The position numbers and the translations under genes were made by a program. The notes below the pieces were generated by a model. The model ran no database searches and had not been told where the DNA came from. It saw only the letters and a program-made list of their open reading frames with translations. DNA of 64,000 nucleotides, from the NCBI GenBank assembly GCA_016744295.1, contig JADGEQ010000008.1, forward strand, positions 62,001 to 126,000, in the 5' to 3' direction. The DNA comes from Desulfobacteraceae bacterium. GTDB taxonomy: Bacteria > Desulfobacterota > Desulfobacteria > Desulfobacterales > Desulfobacteraceae. Below, piece after piece: positions 32,719 through 43,300 of the stretch. The first letter of the stretch is position 1, and each line of letters opens with the position of its first letter.

Positions 32719-33069
32719 TTATCTTAAAACATCTTTCACTATTTTTAACAATTCTTTCCGGTCAAAGGGTTTTGTAAGGCTGGCAACCGCCTTGGGGATG
32801 GCATATTCATTACCGGACATTCCGCTGATGACAATGACGGGAATATTTTTCAAATGCGGGTCCTGGGCCAGCTTGCTGTAAAATCTCGTTCCCCACTCCC
32901 CGGGCATTTCCAAATCCAGGGTGATCAAATCAAAGTGTTCCAAATTGACAATCTCCAATGCTTCCTGGGCATTTTCCGCAACAACGCTCCCATAGCCATT
33001 GTCATCAAACAAATTGGTCAAATACTTTCGAATGGTGGGGTCATCATCAATTATGAGAATTTTTTTCAT
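32719..33069 (-). CDS. Single-domain response regulator (receiver only)
   Basis: The start at 33069 follows GGAGAAG. The 116-residue protein is a CheY-like receiver: KKILIIDDDPTIRKYL, phosphoacceptor Asp in LITLDLEMPGEWG, VIVISGMS and SLTKPFDRKEL. There is no output domain, so it works through a phosphorelay or by protein contact. It lies downstream of the universal stress protein gene with a 69-base repeat-bearing spacer. Confidence 0.9.
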   Translation of the reverse strand: MKKILIIDDDPTIRKYLTNLFDDNGYGSVVAENAQEALEIVNLEHFDLITLDLEMPGEWGTRFYSKLAQDPHLKNIPVIVISGMSGNEYAIPKAVASLTKPFDRKELLKIVKDVLR

Positions 33070-33082
33070 TTTCTTCTCCGTC

Positions 33083-33126
33083 TGGTTCAATCTTGTTTGG
33101 TTCAATCTTATTTGGTTCATCTTGTT
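33083..33126. repeat. 15-bp tandem repeat in the receiver gene leader
   Basis: Three near-perfect units of TGGTTCAATCTTGTT (third unit one base shorter) lie directly upstream of the ribosome site of the minus-strand receiver gene. They may alter spacing of its leader. Confidence 0.75.
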
Positions 33127-33138
33127 TGTTCATATCTA

Positions 33139-34002
33139 TTACTTATTAATGCACAAAACAGGACAGCCGGCCCGAAGAATCACCTGTTTAATGGTGCTGC
33201 CAAGTTCATCGGTTTCAGATCCCGGGTTTTGGGAATCCTGTCCCATGATGATCAGATCTGCATATTTTTCCCGGGTATACTTTACAATCTCGATATAGGA
33301 ATTGCCTTCCCAGACTTCGATTGAATACTTTTCAACCCCTTCCATTTTTGAAACATATTTTTTCTTAAAAAAACGAAGTTTCTCCCGGCGGCGTTCTTCT
33401 ATGGTATCTTGCTTAAAAATTTCAGATTCAGGGGTAAGACTCATATTCTGGGCATGGAATATATGCAATTCACAGCCTGTATTCTTTGCCATTTTACAGA
33501 CAAACTCAAAGGCCTTATCCGATGATTTGGAAAAGTCCGTGGCAAAAACCACGTTTGAAATAGAACCCCAGAAAGATGCAGCCGCGCGATTAACAATCAA
33601 CACAGGACAAAGGGAGGATTTTACAACTTTTTGGAATGTAGATCCGGCAGTTTCCACCTCATTTTCAAGACTGGCTTCCCCCCCCGCACTGACACCCATC
33701 ACAAGAAGATCTGGTTTACTGCTTTGAATCTCTCCTAAAATCTCATGGTGGGGATCGCCCAGGGCTATTTTTATTTCAACATAGTTGGCTTTGGGCAGTT
33801 GATCTGCATAGTAGGCTTTGATTTTCTCTTTGACACCTGGGAGAGCAGTTTCGCCTCCCCCTGCCTCACCTGGACCCGCACCTTCAATAACATGGAAAAT
33901 ATTGATGTGCCCCTTGTAAAGGTTGGTGATATTAAACGCAACCCTGGCTGCAGGATCACAGGCCTTTGTTGTGGATGTTGCAAATAGTATTTTCTTAAAC
34001 AT
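33139..34002 (-). CDS. Tandem universal stress protein (two UspA domains)
   Basis: This 287-residue protein has two UspA domains. The first begins FKKILFATSTTKACDPAARVA and ends with DLLVMGVSAGGEASLE and CPVLIVNR. The second begins NVVFATDFSKSSDKAFEFV and ends with DLIIMGQDSQNPGSE and GCPVLCINK. The G-2X-G-9X-G(S/T) ATP-binding motif is not clearly intact in either half. It lies just after the Hdr operon and before a receiver gene, on the same strand. Role under energy or redox stress is inference. Confidence 0.9.
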   Translation of the reverse strand: MFKKILFATSTTKACDPAARVAFNITNLYKGHINIFHVIEGAGPGEAGGGETALPGVKEKIKAYYADQLPKANYVEIKIALGDPHHEILGEIQSSKPDLLVMGVSAGGEASLENEVETAGSTFQKVVKSSLCPVLIVNRAAASFWGSISNVVFATDFSKSSDKAFEFVCKMAKNTGCELHIFHAQNMSLTPESEIFKQDTIEERRREKLRFFKKKYVSKMEGVEKYSIEVWEGNSYIEIVKYTREKYADLIIMGQDSQNPGSETDELGSTIKQVILRAGCPVLCINK

Positions 34003-34136
34003 AGCACCCCTCTACACCGTTTGAGTTGAAAAATATTTACCGGATTGGGTCTGATCTCATCAAATAATTCATATCATTTTTGGAAAGATTGTCAATCATC
34101 CTTCTATATTCGGTCCGCCCATAATATTCTTTCTGC

Positions 34137-35024
34137 CTATAATATTCGGTCTATAACGGAATTTCTCGGGATAGTAGAAATGACGGCAACCTGTTTTGGA
34201 TCAAATCCCATGCAAAGAGCGAGCAACTGGTTATAGTCAAAAACCGGTATATTGTATTTATCCCTGCCTTCTGCCTCGTTGAGTTTCTTTTGAATATTGT
34301 CAAGATACATTAAACAGGTGATACAGGAAACAACAATAAAATCAGCCTTTGTTTCATCAATAATGGCATCCAGCTTGGTTTTCACAAAAGCTGTGGCTTC
34401 TTTTGGAGAACTTTTAGTAAAACCGCCGGCACCGCCGCAGCACTGAAGTTCCCGGCTGTAGGTATCAACCGTTGCCCCCAGAGCTTCGGTCAGCACCCTT
34501 AACGCCTTGGGCTGCCTGGGCGAATCTTCAAACCCCACAATTTCACTGGGAAAAAGTGTATGACAGGGATATTGAACCACCCCGTGGAGGCCTTCAAGAT
34601 TCTTTTTGATGGTCCCGGAAATTTTTTCCGCACCCACTTCATTGTACAATATTTCCGATATGTGACGAACAGCTGTTTTGCATTCAAGCTTCCGGCCGGT
34701 TAGCTCCAAAAGTTCATTCACCCGGGCAAGCTTTACCGCATCATGGGCAAGGTGATCCCTTCCCATACGAAGAGAACTGTAACAGGAGCCGCATTGAACC
34801 AGGATATCCAGACCTTTTGCTTCGGCAATGGAAAGATTCCACCCGCTGGATGCAAGAGAGGAATCATCATCGGTGGAGGGGAAAGATCCAAAGGCAGGAC
34901 AGCAAACATAGCCTTCGGCATCGGCAAGATCCACACCCAGCTCGGGCATTGTTGCCCGTATGGCCCTCTCAACATCCGGCCGTATGGCCGGGGTATTACA
35001 ACCTAAGAAAAGACATAATTCCAT
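34137..35024 (-). CDS. hdrB: Heterodisulfide reductase subunit B-like protein
   Basis: This 295-residue protein has two CCG domains: GYVCCPAFGSF with VQCGSCYSS in the first, and LQCCGGAGGFTK with VVSCITCLMYL in the second. These bind the noncubane [4Fe-4S] clusters that reduce disulfides in HdrB. The substrate in sulfate reducers is unknown; DsrC trisulfide or a small disulfide is often suggested. It is the last gene of the seven-gene operon starting at 46092 and follows hdrC by five bases. Confidence 0.93.
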   Translation of the reverse strand: MELCLFLGCNTPAIRPDVERAIRATMPELGVDLADAEGYVCCPAFGSFPSTDDDSSLASSGWNLSIAEAKGLDILVQCGSCYSSLRMGRDHLAHDAVKLARVNELLELTGRKLECKTAVRHISEILYNEVGAEKISGTIKKNLEGLHGVVQYPCHTLFPSEIVGFEDSPRQPKALRVLTEALGATVDTYSRELQCCGGAGGFTKSSPKEATAFVKTKLDAIIDETKADFIVVSCITCLMYLDNIQKKLNEAEGRDKYNIPVFDYNQLLALCMGFDPKQVAVISTIPRNSVIDRIL

Positions 35025-35029
35025 TTGTT

Positions 35030-35533
35030 CTATTCCTCGTTAAACATATAGTCATTTTCGCTGACCACAGGTGTTTTCATAAGCATTTCCTGATAAAGCT
35101 TCAGCATTTCAGGCATCTTTGTGATGGTTTGCAGTTCGGGCAGCCCCAAAGATTCCCTTAATTCTGTGTTGGTCCCCACGGACTGGGTGTACCCTCTTTT
35201 ATAGATCTCAACAATGGAGGGCGGCACCCGGGTCTCATCATTTACACTCTGCCATTTGCGGATGGCAAGGATCATCTCAAAGGGTTTAACATCCATGGGA
35301 CACATCTCTTCACACCGGGAACAGGAAACACAAGCCCAGGGGGTATCGTCATCCAAAAGATCATCCTCCAACCCGTACACAACCATCCGGGCAAGATTTC
35401 TCACCAACAGCGGAGGATCACCATGGGAGGCTGGGCAGCCCGACAAACAGGTACTGCAATTAAAACAATGCAGCAGATCCTTGGTATTGTATATTTGTTT
35501 CCACAACTCTTTATCTGACTCACTAAAATCCAT
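35030..35533 (-). CDS. hdrC: Heterodisulfide reductase subunit C-like ferredoxin
   Basis: This 167-residue protein has two [4Fe-4S] motifs: CFNCSTCLSGCP and CVSCSRCEEMCP. HdrC links HdrA to HdrB. It follows the double hdrA gene by eleven bases and precedes hdrB by five, so an HdrABC module is complete here. Confidence 0.93.
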   Translation of the reverse strand: MDFSESDKELWKQIYNTKDLLHCFNCSTCLSGCPASHGDPPLLVRNLARMVVYGLEDDLLDDDTPWACVSCSRCEEMCPMDVKPFEMILAIRKWQSVNDETRVPPSIVEIYKRGYTQSVGTNTELRESLGLPELQTITKMPEMLKLYQEMLMKTPVVSENDYMFNEE

Positions 35534-35544
35534 AATGCTATCTC

Positions 35545-38500
35545 CTATTCAGCTGCTGTCGCCATTGGGTTTTTGGACATTTTGGCATCAATGACGGCCA
35601 TGATCTGTTTATCACTAAACCCCATTATTTCAGCTGCATTATTCTGGCAGGCTACCCCGCACATTCCGCATGCCTGACATGTGGCACCATCCACCATAAT
35701 TCTGTCAAGGTCTTGATCATAGCTCCTTGCGCCATAGGGACAAATATCAACACAGCGTTGACATCTCACACAAATGGCATCATGGACCCTTGAAATTGCA
35801 TGGGCGGTATGGATTTTTCGCCCGGATAAATATGCATATGTTTTCTGGGCCGCGGCCTCTGCCTGCAGAATCGCATCCTTCAAAGTCATGGGCGAGTGGG
35901 CTATTCCTGCCACATAGAGACCTACCTTCTGGAATTCAACGGGTCTCCATTTTGAATCTGCCTCAACAAAGAACCCGTCCTCGTTTACAGGAAGGGTAAA
36001 GGCGTTTCCAACTTCCCGATTGGAAGGTTCTGGATCAACCCCTGTGGAGAGAACCAGAAAATCAGGGGATATCTCAATTTCCGAATTCAATACCGGCTCC
36101 ATAAATTTCATGACTGGTTTTCCGTCGAGAAGTTCAACCTTGGGTTTATTATCAATCTCATAGCTCACAAAAACAATGCCGGCTTCTCTTGCCTTTGTAT
36201 AATATTGTTCTGTAAACCCGTAGGTCATTACATCCCGGTAGAGGATAAAAATTCTGGCATCCGGATTCTTTTTTTGGATGGTCAATGCATTGGCAATGGC
36301 CCCGATACAACAGATACGGCTGCAATATTCCCGGCCCTGTTTTTCCAAGTCTTGCTTTGCCAGGTCCTGCTTTTCTCGGGACCCCACACATTGAATCATG
36401 ACAATGTTTTCTGCAGAACTTACATCAATATCTCCCGTGGCAAGCCCGTCCCTCAATTGGGCCTGGGTAAGAATAAGATCGGAATTTCCATATTCATATT
36501 CAGCAGTTTTACCCTCTTGACCGCCGGTTGCAATGATGGCCGCACCATGTCGCAAATAAAGGTTGTCCTTGGTTGATAAATCTTTGATCTTTGTTTCAAA
36601 GGCACCAAGAGACCCTTGAGTTGCGGCAACTTCACAATTTTTATGGAGGGTGATGTTTTTATGTTCAAGGATCTTGATCATAAGATCCTTTGCCATCGAA
36701 ACAGGTTCAAGGCCATCAATGGTCTCTTTGATATGAGTTCCGGCATACCCCCCAAGTGTGTCTGACTTTTCAACCAGATGAACCTCCACCCCCCGTTGGG
36801 CCAGGGAAAAACAAGCGTGCATCCCTGCAATCCCCCCCCCAACCACCAGAGCCGTCTGGTTGATGGGAAGGGTTTCAACATGGAGAGCCGGTTTCATCTT
36901 AAGATTTTCCAGGATGGCTCTTATCTCGCCATATGCTTCCTGGGTTTGGTCTTGTTTGCCGGGTATATTTTCGTTGCCTTCAGATTTCTGAGGTTCAAAA
37001 AATCCCTTATGAACGATGGAAGACAGATCAAAAATTTCAAACAAAGAGGCTGCAAACCCGGCTTTTTTCGCAAGGGTTTTCAAGGCTTTCCGATACATAA
37101 AAGGATGGCATGCACCTATTATCAGGCGATTACAGGATGAATTTTTCAACAGTTCAAGAACAGCCTCCTTTCCCTTGTCACTGCACACCATATCAATGAT
37201 ATTGACTTCTCCGACATGGGTAAGCTTTTTCAGTCCGATTTCAAGGGCATCAAAGTTAACATAGCTATTCTCGATTTTATCACTGCATTTGCACAGAACA
37301 ACCGAGACCATGGGTTCTTCTCTGTCTTTGGTTGTGGGTTCAGGGATGGTCTCTTCTTCAATTATGGTCACATCAAGAGAGGATAAAAGGGTGCTTGCCT
37401 GGCCTGCCGCTGCAATACCCGAGCTCATGGCCTCACTTAAATCGGTGAGTCCCATAAGCGAACCGCATACGAACACCCCCGGCTTGGCCAACTTGACCTT
37501 GTCATAGGGTTCGGTGGGTAAAAGGCCCTGTAAATTAACCTCCACATGGAGCAGGTCTGCAATTTTTTTATGACTTGCATAGGGAACCTGTCCGGTTGAA
37601 AGCACCACCATATCATAATCCGCCACAATAAACTTTTCTGTTTTTGAATCATAATGCCGCATGGAAAGGCTCTTATCCGGGTTCAGCATAACCCCCTGGA
37701 CCCGGCAGCGAACAAATTTCACCCCAATCTCAACTGCCCGTTCATAATACCGGTAAAAATCTTTGCCAAAGGTTCGCATATCCATATAAAAGATGGTTGT
37801 CTCAACATCGTCCCCGCCTTTTTCCTTGGCAAGCACCGCTTCTTTGAGGGCAAACATGCAACAGATGGAAGAACAATAGTCTCTTTTTTGTCTTCTGTTT
37901 CGGGAGCCCATGCATTGAACCCAGGCAATTTTTTTAACGGGTTTATTGTCCGAAGGGCGTTTAATTTCTCCATCAAAGGTACCGGTCCCGCTGATAATCC
38001 GCTCAAAGGCAAGGGAACTGACCACATCCGGAGAAACAGCCCAGGATTTTGCATCTTCAAATTCCCTCAAATTATAAAGTTTTACCCCGGAGGCAAGAAT
38101 GATCGCATGGGCCTGCCTTTCAAAGATCTCATCCTCGGCCCCAAGATTGATAACATTGGTGGGACAGACATCAACACAGGCCCCGCAGCGGGTGCAGTGA
38201 TCCATATCCACCAAAAGCATCTGGGGCGTACTGTGGGGGACTGGCTTGTAAACGGCTTTTCGTTGGGTCAGTCCATGGTTGAATTCATCGCCAACTTCAA
38301 CAGGACATACAGAGATGCATTCTCCCAGCCCGTTACACCTGTCCGTGTCAATATACCTGGCTTTTTTCAAGAGCCCTATGGTGTAATTGCCGGCATCCCC
38401 TTCAACCCGGGTAATATCCGTAAAGGGCAATATTTCAATGTTTTCATGGTAGAGCCCCTTGCGCATACAATATTGGGACGCATATTCCCGGCCCACCATG

Positions 38501-38694
38501 GGCAGCATTCTGCACATACCGCAATGATCCGTGGGAAACTGGTTGTCTAATTTTGCCAGAATACCGCCTATCTGGGGGGATGAGTCGGTCAGCAAAACCT
38601 TATATCCGATCTCGGCCAGCTCTATTGCGGCCTTGATCCCGGCAACCCCTGCCCCTGCGACAAGAACCGTACCTGTGGGCTTTTTATCAGCCAT
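35545..38694 (-). CDS. hdrA: Double-length HdrA-like flavoprotein
   Basis: This 1049-residue protein is two HdrA units in tandem. Unit one starts with VLVAGAGVAGIKAAIELAE (FAD) and has ferredoxin motifs CNGLGECISVCP and CTRCGACVDVCP; the first lacks its second cysteine (Leu in its place). A linker resembling the HdrA N-terminal domain (VVLCKCSDKIE ... GACHPFMYRKAL) leads to unit two with ALVVGGGIAGMHACFSLAQ and full motifs CVRCQRCVDICP and CQACGMCGVACQ. Duplicated HdrA proteins carry two flavins and are thought to allow electron bifurcation or confurcation. It lies between the FrhB-like gene and hdrC. Confidence 0.93.
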   Translation of the reverse strand: MADKKPTGTVLVAGAGVAGIKAAIELAEIGYKVLLTDSSPQIGGILAKLDNQFPTDHCGMCRMLPMVGREYASQYCMRKGLYHENIEILPFTDITRVEGDAGNYTIGLLKKARYIDTDRCNGLGECISVCPVEVGDEFNHGLTQRKAVYKPVPHSTPQMLLVDMDHCTRCGACVDVCPTNVINLGAEDEIFERQAHAIILASGVKLYNLREFEDAKSWAVSPDVVSSLAFERIISGTGTFDGEIKRPSDNKPVKKIAWVQCMGSRNRRQKRDYCSSICCMFALKEAVLAKEKGGDDVETTIFYMDMRTFGKDFYRYYERAVEIGVKFVRCRVQGVMLNPDKSLSMRHYDSKTEKFIVADYDMVVLSTGQVPYASHKKIADLLHVEVNLQGLLPTEPYDKVKLAKPGVFVCGSLMGLTDLSEAMSSGIAAAGQASTLLSSLDVTIIEEETIPEPTTKDREEPMVSVVLCKCSDKIENSYVNFDALEIGLKKLTHVGEVNIIDMVCSDKGKEAVLELLKNSSCNRLIIGACHPFMYRKALKTLAKKAGFAASLFEIFDLSSIVHKGFFEPQKSEGNENIPGKQDQTQEAYGEIRAILENLKMKPALHVETLPINQTALVVGGGIAGMHACFSLAQRGVEVHLVEKSDTLGGYAGTHIKETIDGLEPVSMAKDLMIKILEHKNITLHKNCEVAATQGSLGAFETKIKDLSTKDNLYLRHGAAIIATGGQEGKTAEYEYGNSDLILTQAQLRDGLATGDIDVSSAENIVMIQCVGSREKQDLAKQDLEKQGREYCSRICCIGAIANALTIQKKNPDARIFILYRDVMTYGFTEQYYTKAREAGIVFVSYEIDNKPKVELLDGKPVMKFMEPVLNSEIEISPDFLVLSTGVDPEPSNREVGNAFTLPVNEDGFFVEADSKWRPVEFQKVGLYVAGIAHSPMTLKDAILQAEAAAQKTYAYLSGRKIHTAHAISRVHDAICVRCQRCVDICPYGARSYDQDLDRIMVDGATCQACGMCGVACQNNAAEIMGFSDKQIMAVIDAKMSKNPMATAAE

Positions 38695-38703
38695 AATATT
38701 CTC

Positions 38704-39831
38704 CTATTTTACCTGCCCTGTCACTTCAACCAACTCATCATTTTCAAAAACAGTCAAGGGCTGTTTTTCGTCATGGGATCGCCCGGCCTCGTATTCAAAT
38801 CTATTTTGGGTTTTCTGGGCCACTGTTCTGAAAATTGGCATCAAATCAATGCTGTTGGGACAGGCACTGGTGCACTGGCCGCAGCCAACACAGAACAGGC
38901 TCATATGACTCATGCGGGTCAGGTGATAGAACAATGTATCCGTGGGCATTTTAAGGGTTCCAAAGTTGTCTGCCCATCCCATGAACTGATCCCCATTGTG
39001 CCGGAAGGTGTCGGTTACAAAAACGCATTCCTTGCAATAACAGACAGGACACGCCACCCGGCAGTTATAGCAGTTGATGCAACTTGCCAATCTGTCTTCA
39101 AGGGCATCAAAACTTGGGGCGGATTCCCTGTAAGCGGCAAATTCTTCATCACGGGCTGTTGTACGACTCTTTATAAGCTGTTTAACCCCGGCAGCACGGC
39201 CGGCGGGGACATCCCCCGTGCTGAAACCTGCCGTTTCCAGGGCACGATCTCCCTTGGGTGTCAGACTTTCGATATAGAGGTCGTCAGCAGTTCCAATGAC
39301 ACACAGCCTTAAATCCACATTGTCTGCCACGGGGAATTCACATATTTTGCAAGCACCGGAAAGATCAGTATCACCGATTTTTGTGTTTCCGGCCAGGGCT
39401 TTTTCAAGAAAGGATTCTGAAGTTTCGCCCTGGGCTTGTAATGCAAGAAAATCAAGATTTTCATAGCGCCCCAGACAATCAATGCCGACCAGCAGCACAT
39501 CTTCAAAATTGGCCAGATTAAGTTTACCCAGCTCAACCAGGGCCCTTACTTCACAGGATCTTAAAACCATTGCCACTTTTCTGCCCGAAGGGGAAGCGGT
39601 AATGGACGAGGCAATTTTTGCGCCGTTCACAGGCACCACCGGTGCAAAGGGGTCAATGGATTCCACGTGGGCAGGATCGGTAATAAGGGTTTGCATCACC
39701 CCTCTTTTCGGCTGGGCCATGGGAGCAAGCAAAGCGTCAACAACCCCTTTTTCCATCATAACCTTGAAAAGATCAGCCAGTTTTGTATTCAGTTCGCCTT
39801 TTTTAAAGGACAATTTTGTAAAATTTGCCAT
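38704..39831 (-). CDS. FrhB/FdhB-like Fe-S flavoprotein subunit
   Basis: This 375-residue protein belongs to the coenzyme F420 hydrogenase/dehydrogenase beta family. An N-terminal FrhB-like part (AMVLRSCEVRALVELGKL, DVLLVGIDCLGRYE) is followed by CKICEF, the dense Cys stretch CINCYNCRVACPVCYCKECV, and a C-terminal ferredoxin motif CVGCGQCTSACPNS. In this family the subunit often binds a flavin and joins an external electron donor or acceptor to Hdr. Here the partner could be ferredoxin, NAD(P)H or formate dehydrogenase; the sequence does not say. It sits between mvhD and double hdrA. Confidence 0.85.
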   Translation of the reverse strand: MANFTKLSFKKGELNTKLADLFKVMMEKGVVDALLAPMAQPKRGVMQTLITDPAHVESIDPFAPVVPVNGAKIASSITASPSGRKVAMVLRSCEVRALVELGKLNLANFEDVLLVGIDCLGRYENLDFLALQAQGETSESFLEKALAGNTKIGDTDLSGACKICEFPVADNVDLRLCVIGTADDLYIESLTPKGDRALETAGFSTGDVPAGRAAGVKQLIKSRTTARDEEFAAYRESAPSFDALEDRLASCINCYNCRVACPVCYCKECVFVTDTFRHNGDQFMGWADNFGTLKMPTDTLFYHLTRMSHMSLFCVGCGQCTSACPNSIDLMPIFRTVAQKTQNRFEYEAGRSHDEKQPLTVFENDELVEVTGQVK

Positions 39832-39850
39832 TGGTATATTCTCCGTTTGT

Positions 39851-40294
39851 TCAGGCTGTCTTGCTTTTTTTGTTAAGGTCTTCAGATAGGCTAAGGGGAC
39901 TTGGGCCCAACTCCTTGAGCTTATCCGTCATCTCAGTGGCAACATCCCGAAGCATGGTTCCTTCACTTGCCGCAATCCAGCGCAACCAAAGCCGTTTTTC
40001 ATCAATCCCGTATTCTTTCAGGATTTCGGTCAGCATGGCCACCCGGCGTCTTGCCTTGAGATTCCCATTGATATAATGACAATCACCCGGCCAGCAGCCA
40101 CCGATCAGCACACCGTCTGCGCCATTCAAAAACGCCTTGATCACATATTTGGGATCAACCATTCCACTGCACATCATCCGGATAATTTTAATATTGGACG
40201 GGTAGGACAGACGGGATGTACCCGCCAGATCTGCAGCGGTAAAGGTACACCAATTACAAAAAAAACCCACTATTTTTGGTTCAAACTCGCTCAT
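39851..40294 (-). CDS. mvhD: MvhD-like [2Fe-2S] electron transfer subunit
   Basis: This 147-residue protein has the MvhD pattern: IVGFFCNWCTFTAADLAGTSRLSYP, MMCSGMVDPKYV and GGCWPGDCHYINGN, five cysteines that bind a [2Fe-2S] cluster in the family. MvhD connects a hydrogenase or other dehydrogenase to HdrA. No hydrogenase gene is present in this window. GGAG precedes the ATG; the gene follows the HdrA-GltD fusion by 13 bases. A paralogue lies at 60824-61261. Confidence 0.94.
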   Translation of the reverse strand: MSEFEPKIVGFFCNWCTFTAADLAGTSRLSYPSNIKIIRMMCSGMVDPKYVIKAFLNGADGVLIGGCWPGDCHYINGNLKARRRVAMLTEILKEYGIDEKRLWLRWIAASEGTMLRDVATEMTDKLKELGPSPLSLSEDLNKKSKTA

Positions 40295-40307
40295 ATACGA
40301 CTCCTGT

Positions 40308-43300
40308 TTAATTAAGTAATAATCCGTCTATTTCCGCAAAGACCTGCTGGTCTGTAAAGTGCCGCACCTTTGCCGCACCACTTGGGCATTGACCGGCACA
40401 GCTTCCGCACCCCTTACACACAGCAGAGTTGACCTCTGAAATATTATTGAACGGGTTAAATTCAATGGCGGAATAGGGGCAAAGCCCGATACATACCTGG
40501 CAGCCCACACAAACATCGGGATCAATAAAGGATATCATTGGCGGCACTTCAACAATTCCCTTTGCACTCAGGGCCAGACATTCTGCGGCAGCACCCTTTG
40601 CCTGGGCCACGGTATCGGGAATATCCTTGGGCCCCTGGCAGGCACCAGCCAGGAAAACACCACTTGAAGGTGTTGATACCGGTGCAAGCTTAGGATGTTC
40701 TTCCTGGAAAAATCCATCGGCGCCTATGCCGATTCCAAATTTACGCATGACATCTCCGGCATTGGACCGGGGCTCCATGGCCGTGCAAAGAATTGCCATG
40801 TCCACCTCAATCTCAACCATCCTTCCGGAAAGGGTATCCTCGGCAAGAACGGTGAGCATCCCGTTTGCATCCTCCGTTATTGAGCCAACCTTCCCCCTGA
40901 TCATTCGAACTCCTTCTTCCTGAACCTTTTTATAAAATTCTTCATACCCTTTTCCAAAGCAGCGCATGTCAATATAAAAATTGTACACCAGGGTATCGTG
41001 GCCGCACTTGTCCTTGAGCAGATGGGCATATTTCAGGGCATACATGCAGCAGGTCCGGGAACAATATTCATGATAGTTGATGTCCCGGCTGCCAATGCAA
41101 TGGAGGATGGCCACACTCTTGGGAGGTTCTGTAAAACGCATGGGATCTTTCAGGTCCCGTTTCAAAAGCTTGCCAAGGGTCGGGCCCGTGGCATTTGACA
41201 ACCGTTCAAATTCAAGATTGGTAAATACATTGGCATATTTACCATACCCGTATTGGAGCATGGGGGTGGGGTCCAGGGGATCAAATCCCGTGGAGATGAT
41301 GATGGATCCCACATCAATGACTTCCTTTTCATCTTTGATATCATGATCAATGGCGCCAGCCTTACATTCATCCACACACAGCTTGCATTCACAGCAGCCG
41401 CCGCAGTTGATACATTTTTCAGCATCGCCCTGGGCAGATTCCTCGGAAAGCCCCAGATCCACTTCATCAAAGGAGAATTTTCTTTCCGAAGGATCGATAA
41501 AGGCAGATTTGGCCCTGGCCATAAGCGTCGCATCTTCGGGGATGGGCACAAAATCATCTTCAGTTTGTGCTTTCTCTGGCCCCATACCTGGCGCCATCTG
41601 TGAGGCTTTTCTCTCATCGTCAAACAAGTCCATTTCCTGATTTAAATACCGCTCAATGGCAGTGACCACCCGGTGACCGCCGGCAATTGCTTCAACCACC
41701 GTGGCAGGCCCTGTGACCGCATCCCCTGCGGCAAAGATCCCTGGTTCCGAGGTTTGCATGGTGTCAGGGTCAACGGTAAATGTTCCCCATGCGGTCAGTT
41801 CAAAGGGGGTGTCCTTTAGTATAGGATCTGCTTCAACCCTTTGACCGATTGCGGGAATAATCATGTCACAGTCAATGATGTATTCGCTTTCTTCAACCGG
41901 GACAGGCCGTCGTCGTCCGCTGGCATCGGCGGGACCAAGCTCATTTTTGATGCATTCAATCCCAATTACCCGGCCATTTTCAGTCACCACGCGTTTGGGT
42001 CCCACAAGATTGATAAATTCGATGCCTTCTTCCTTGGCACCTTCAATCTCTTCATGGTCGGCGGGCATCTCTTGTTCACTTCTTCTGTAAACAACGGATA
42101 CGGTTTCGGCACCGGATCTTATGGCAACCCTGGCAGCATCCATTGCCACATTTCCGCCGCCAATAACAACCACCCGTTTCTTGGCAGATCCTGCCCGTTC
42201 AAGATTTTCTCTGCGCAGAAAAGGAACAGCATCCACCACCCCGTCTGATTCTTCATTTTCTATATTCATTCGAACGGGAACATGGGCGCCTATTCCAATA
42301 AATATGGCGTCGAACCCGTCATCCTTGAGGCTTGCCAGGGTAAAATCCCGGCCCAGTCCCATATTGGTTTTAAGCTCTATTCCCGTTGAGAGAATATGAT
42401 CGATTTCCTGATCCAGAATAGCCGGAGGCAGCCTGTAATCAGGGATACCGGTTCTCAGCATCCCGCCGGGTTTTTCCATGGATTCAAAAATACTTACTTT
42501 AAATCCCTTTCGCCTCAGATAATAGGCCACGGTAAGACCGACGGGGCCTGCGCCAATAACAGCAATCTTTTTATCAATCTCTTCAACCTCAGGCCTCGGC
42601 ACATCGGCCAGATTGGCATTATCGGCAGCAAATCTTTTCAAATCCCGGATGGAAACAGACGAGTCCACCAACCCTCTTCTACAGTCTGATTCACAAGGAT
42701 GGGGACATACCCGACCCAGAACCCCGGGCAAGGGAAGTCGCTCCATGATAATGTTAAGTGCCTGCTGGTAATTTCCAACTTTAACCATCTGCACATACCC
42801 CTGTACATTGGTTCCGGCGGGGCAGGAAATTTTACAAGGTGCTATACTTTTTTTGTCAATAACATATCTGACCGGTACTGCCTGGGGGAAAGACAGGTAA
42901 ATCGCCTTTCTCATTTGTGTATTTACATCCCATTCATTGGGAAACTCAACCGGACATACCTTTGAGCAGTCACCGCATCCGGTACAATTGCTCTTAATAT
43001 ACCGTGCTTTGTTATTGAGGGTGACCTTAAAATTGCCCACAAAGCCTGAGACATCTTCAACTTCACAATAACTTCTCAATTCAACATTTTTATCCTGGCC
43101 AACTGCCACCATTTTGGGCGTGCCGATACAGGCGGTACAGTCAAGGGTGGGAAATGCTTTGTCATATTGGAGCATATGTCCCCCAACTGTCGGCTCTTTT
43201 TCAACCAGATAGGCCCGAAAACCTGAACTTGCGATATCAATGGCAGCCTGCATTCCGGCGATGCCGCCCCCCACCACCAAAGAATTCGAATTTACCGAGA

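Noticed and set aside
34104-34150. Direct repeat ATATTCGGTC after hdrB
   Set aside because: Short AT-rich repeat without a clear hairpin and U-run; no function can be supported.
35545-38694. Selenocysteine in HdrA at the missing cysteine
   Set aside because: The codon at that place is CTG (Leu), not TGA, and no in-frame TGA is needed to keep the gene open.
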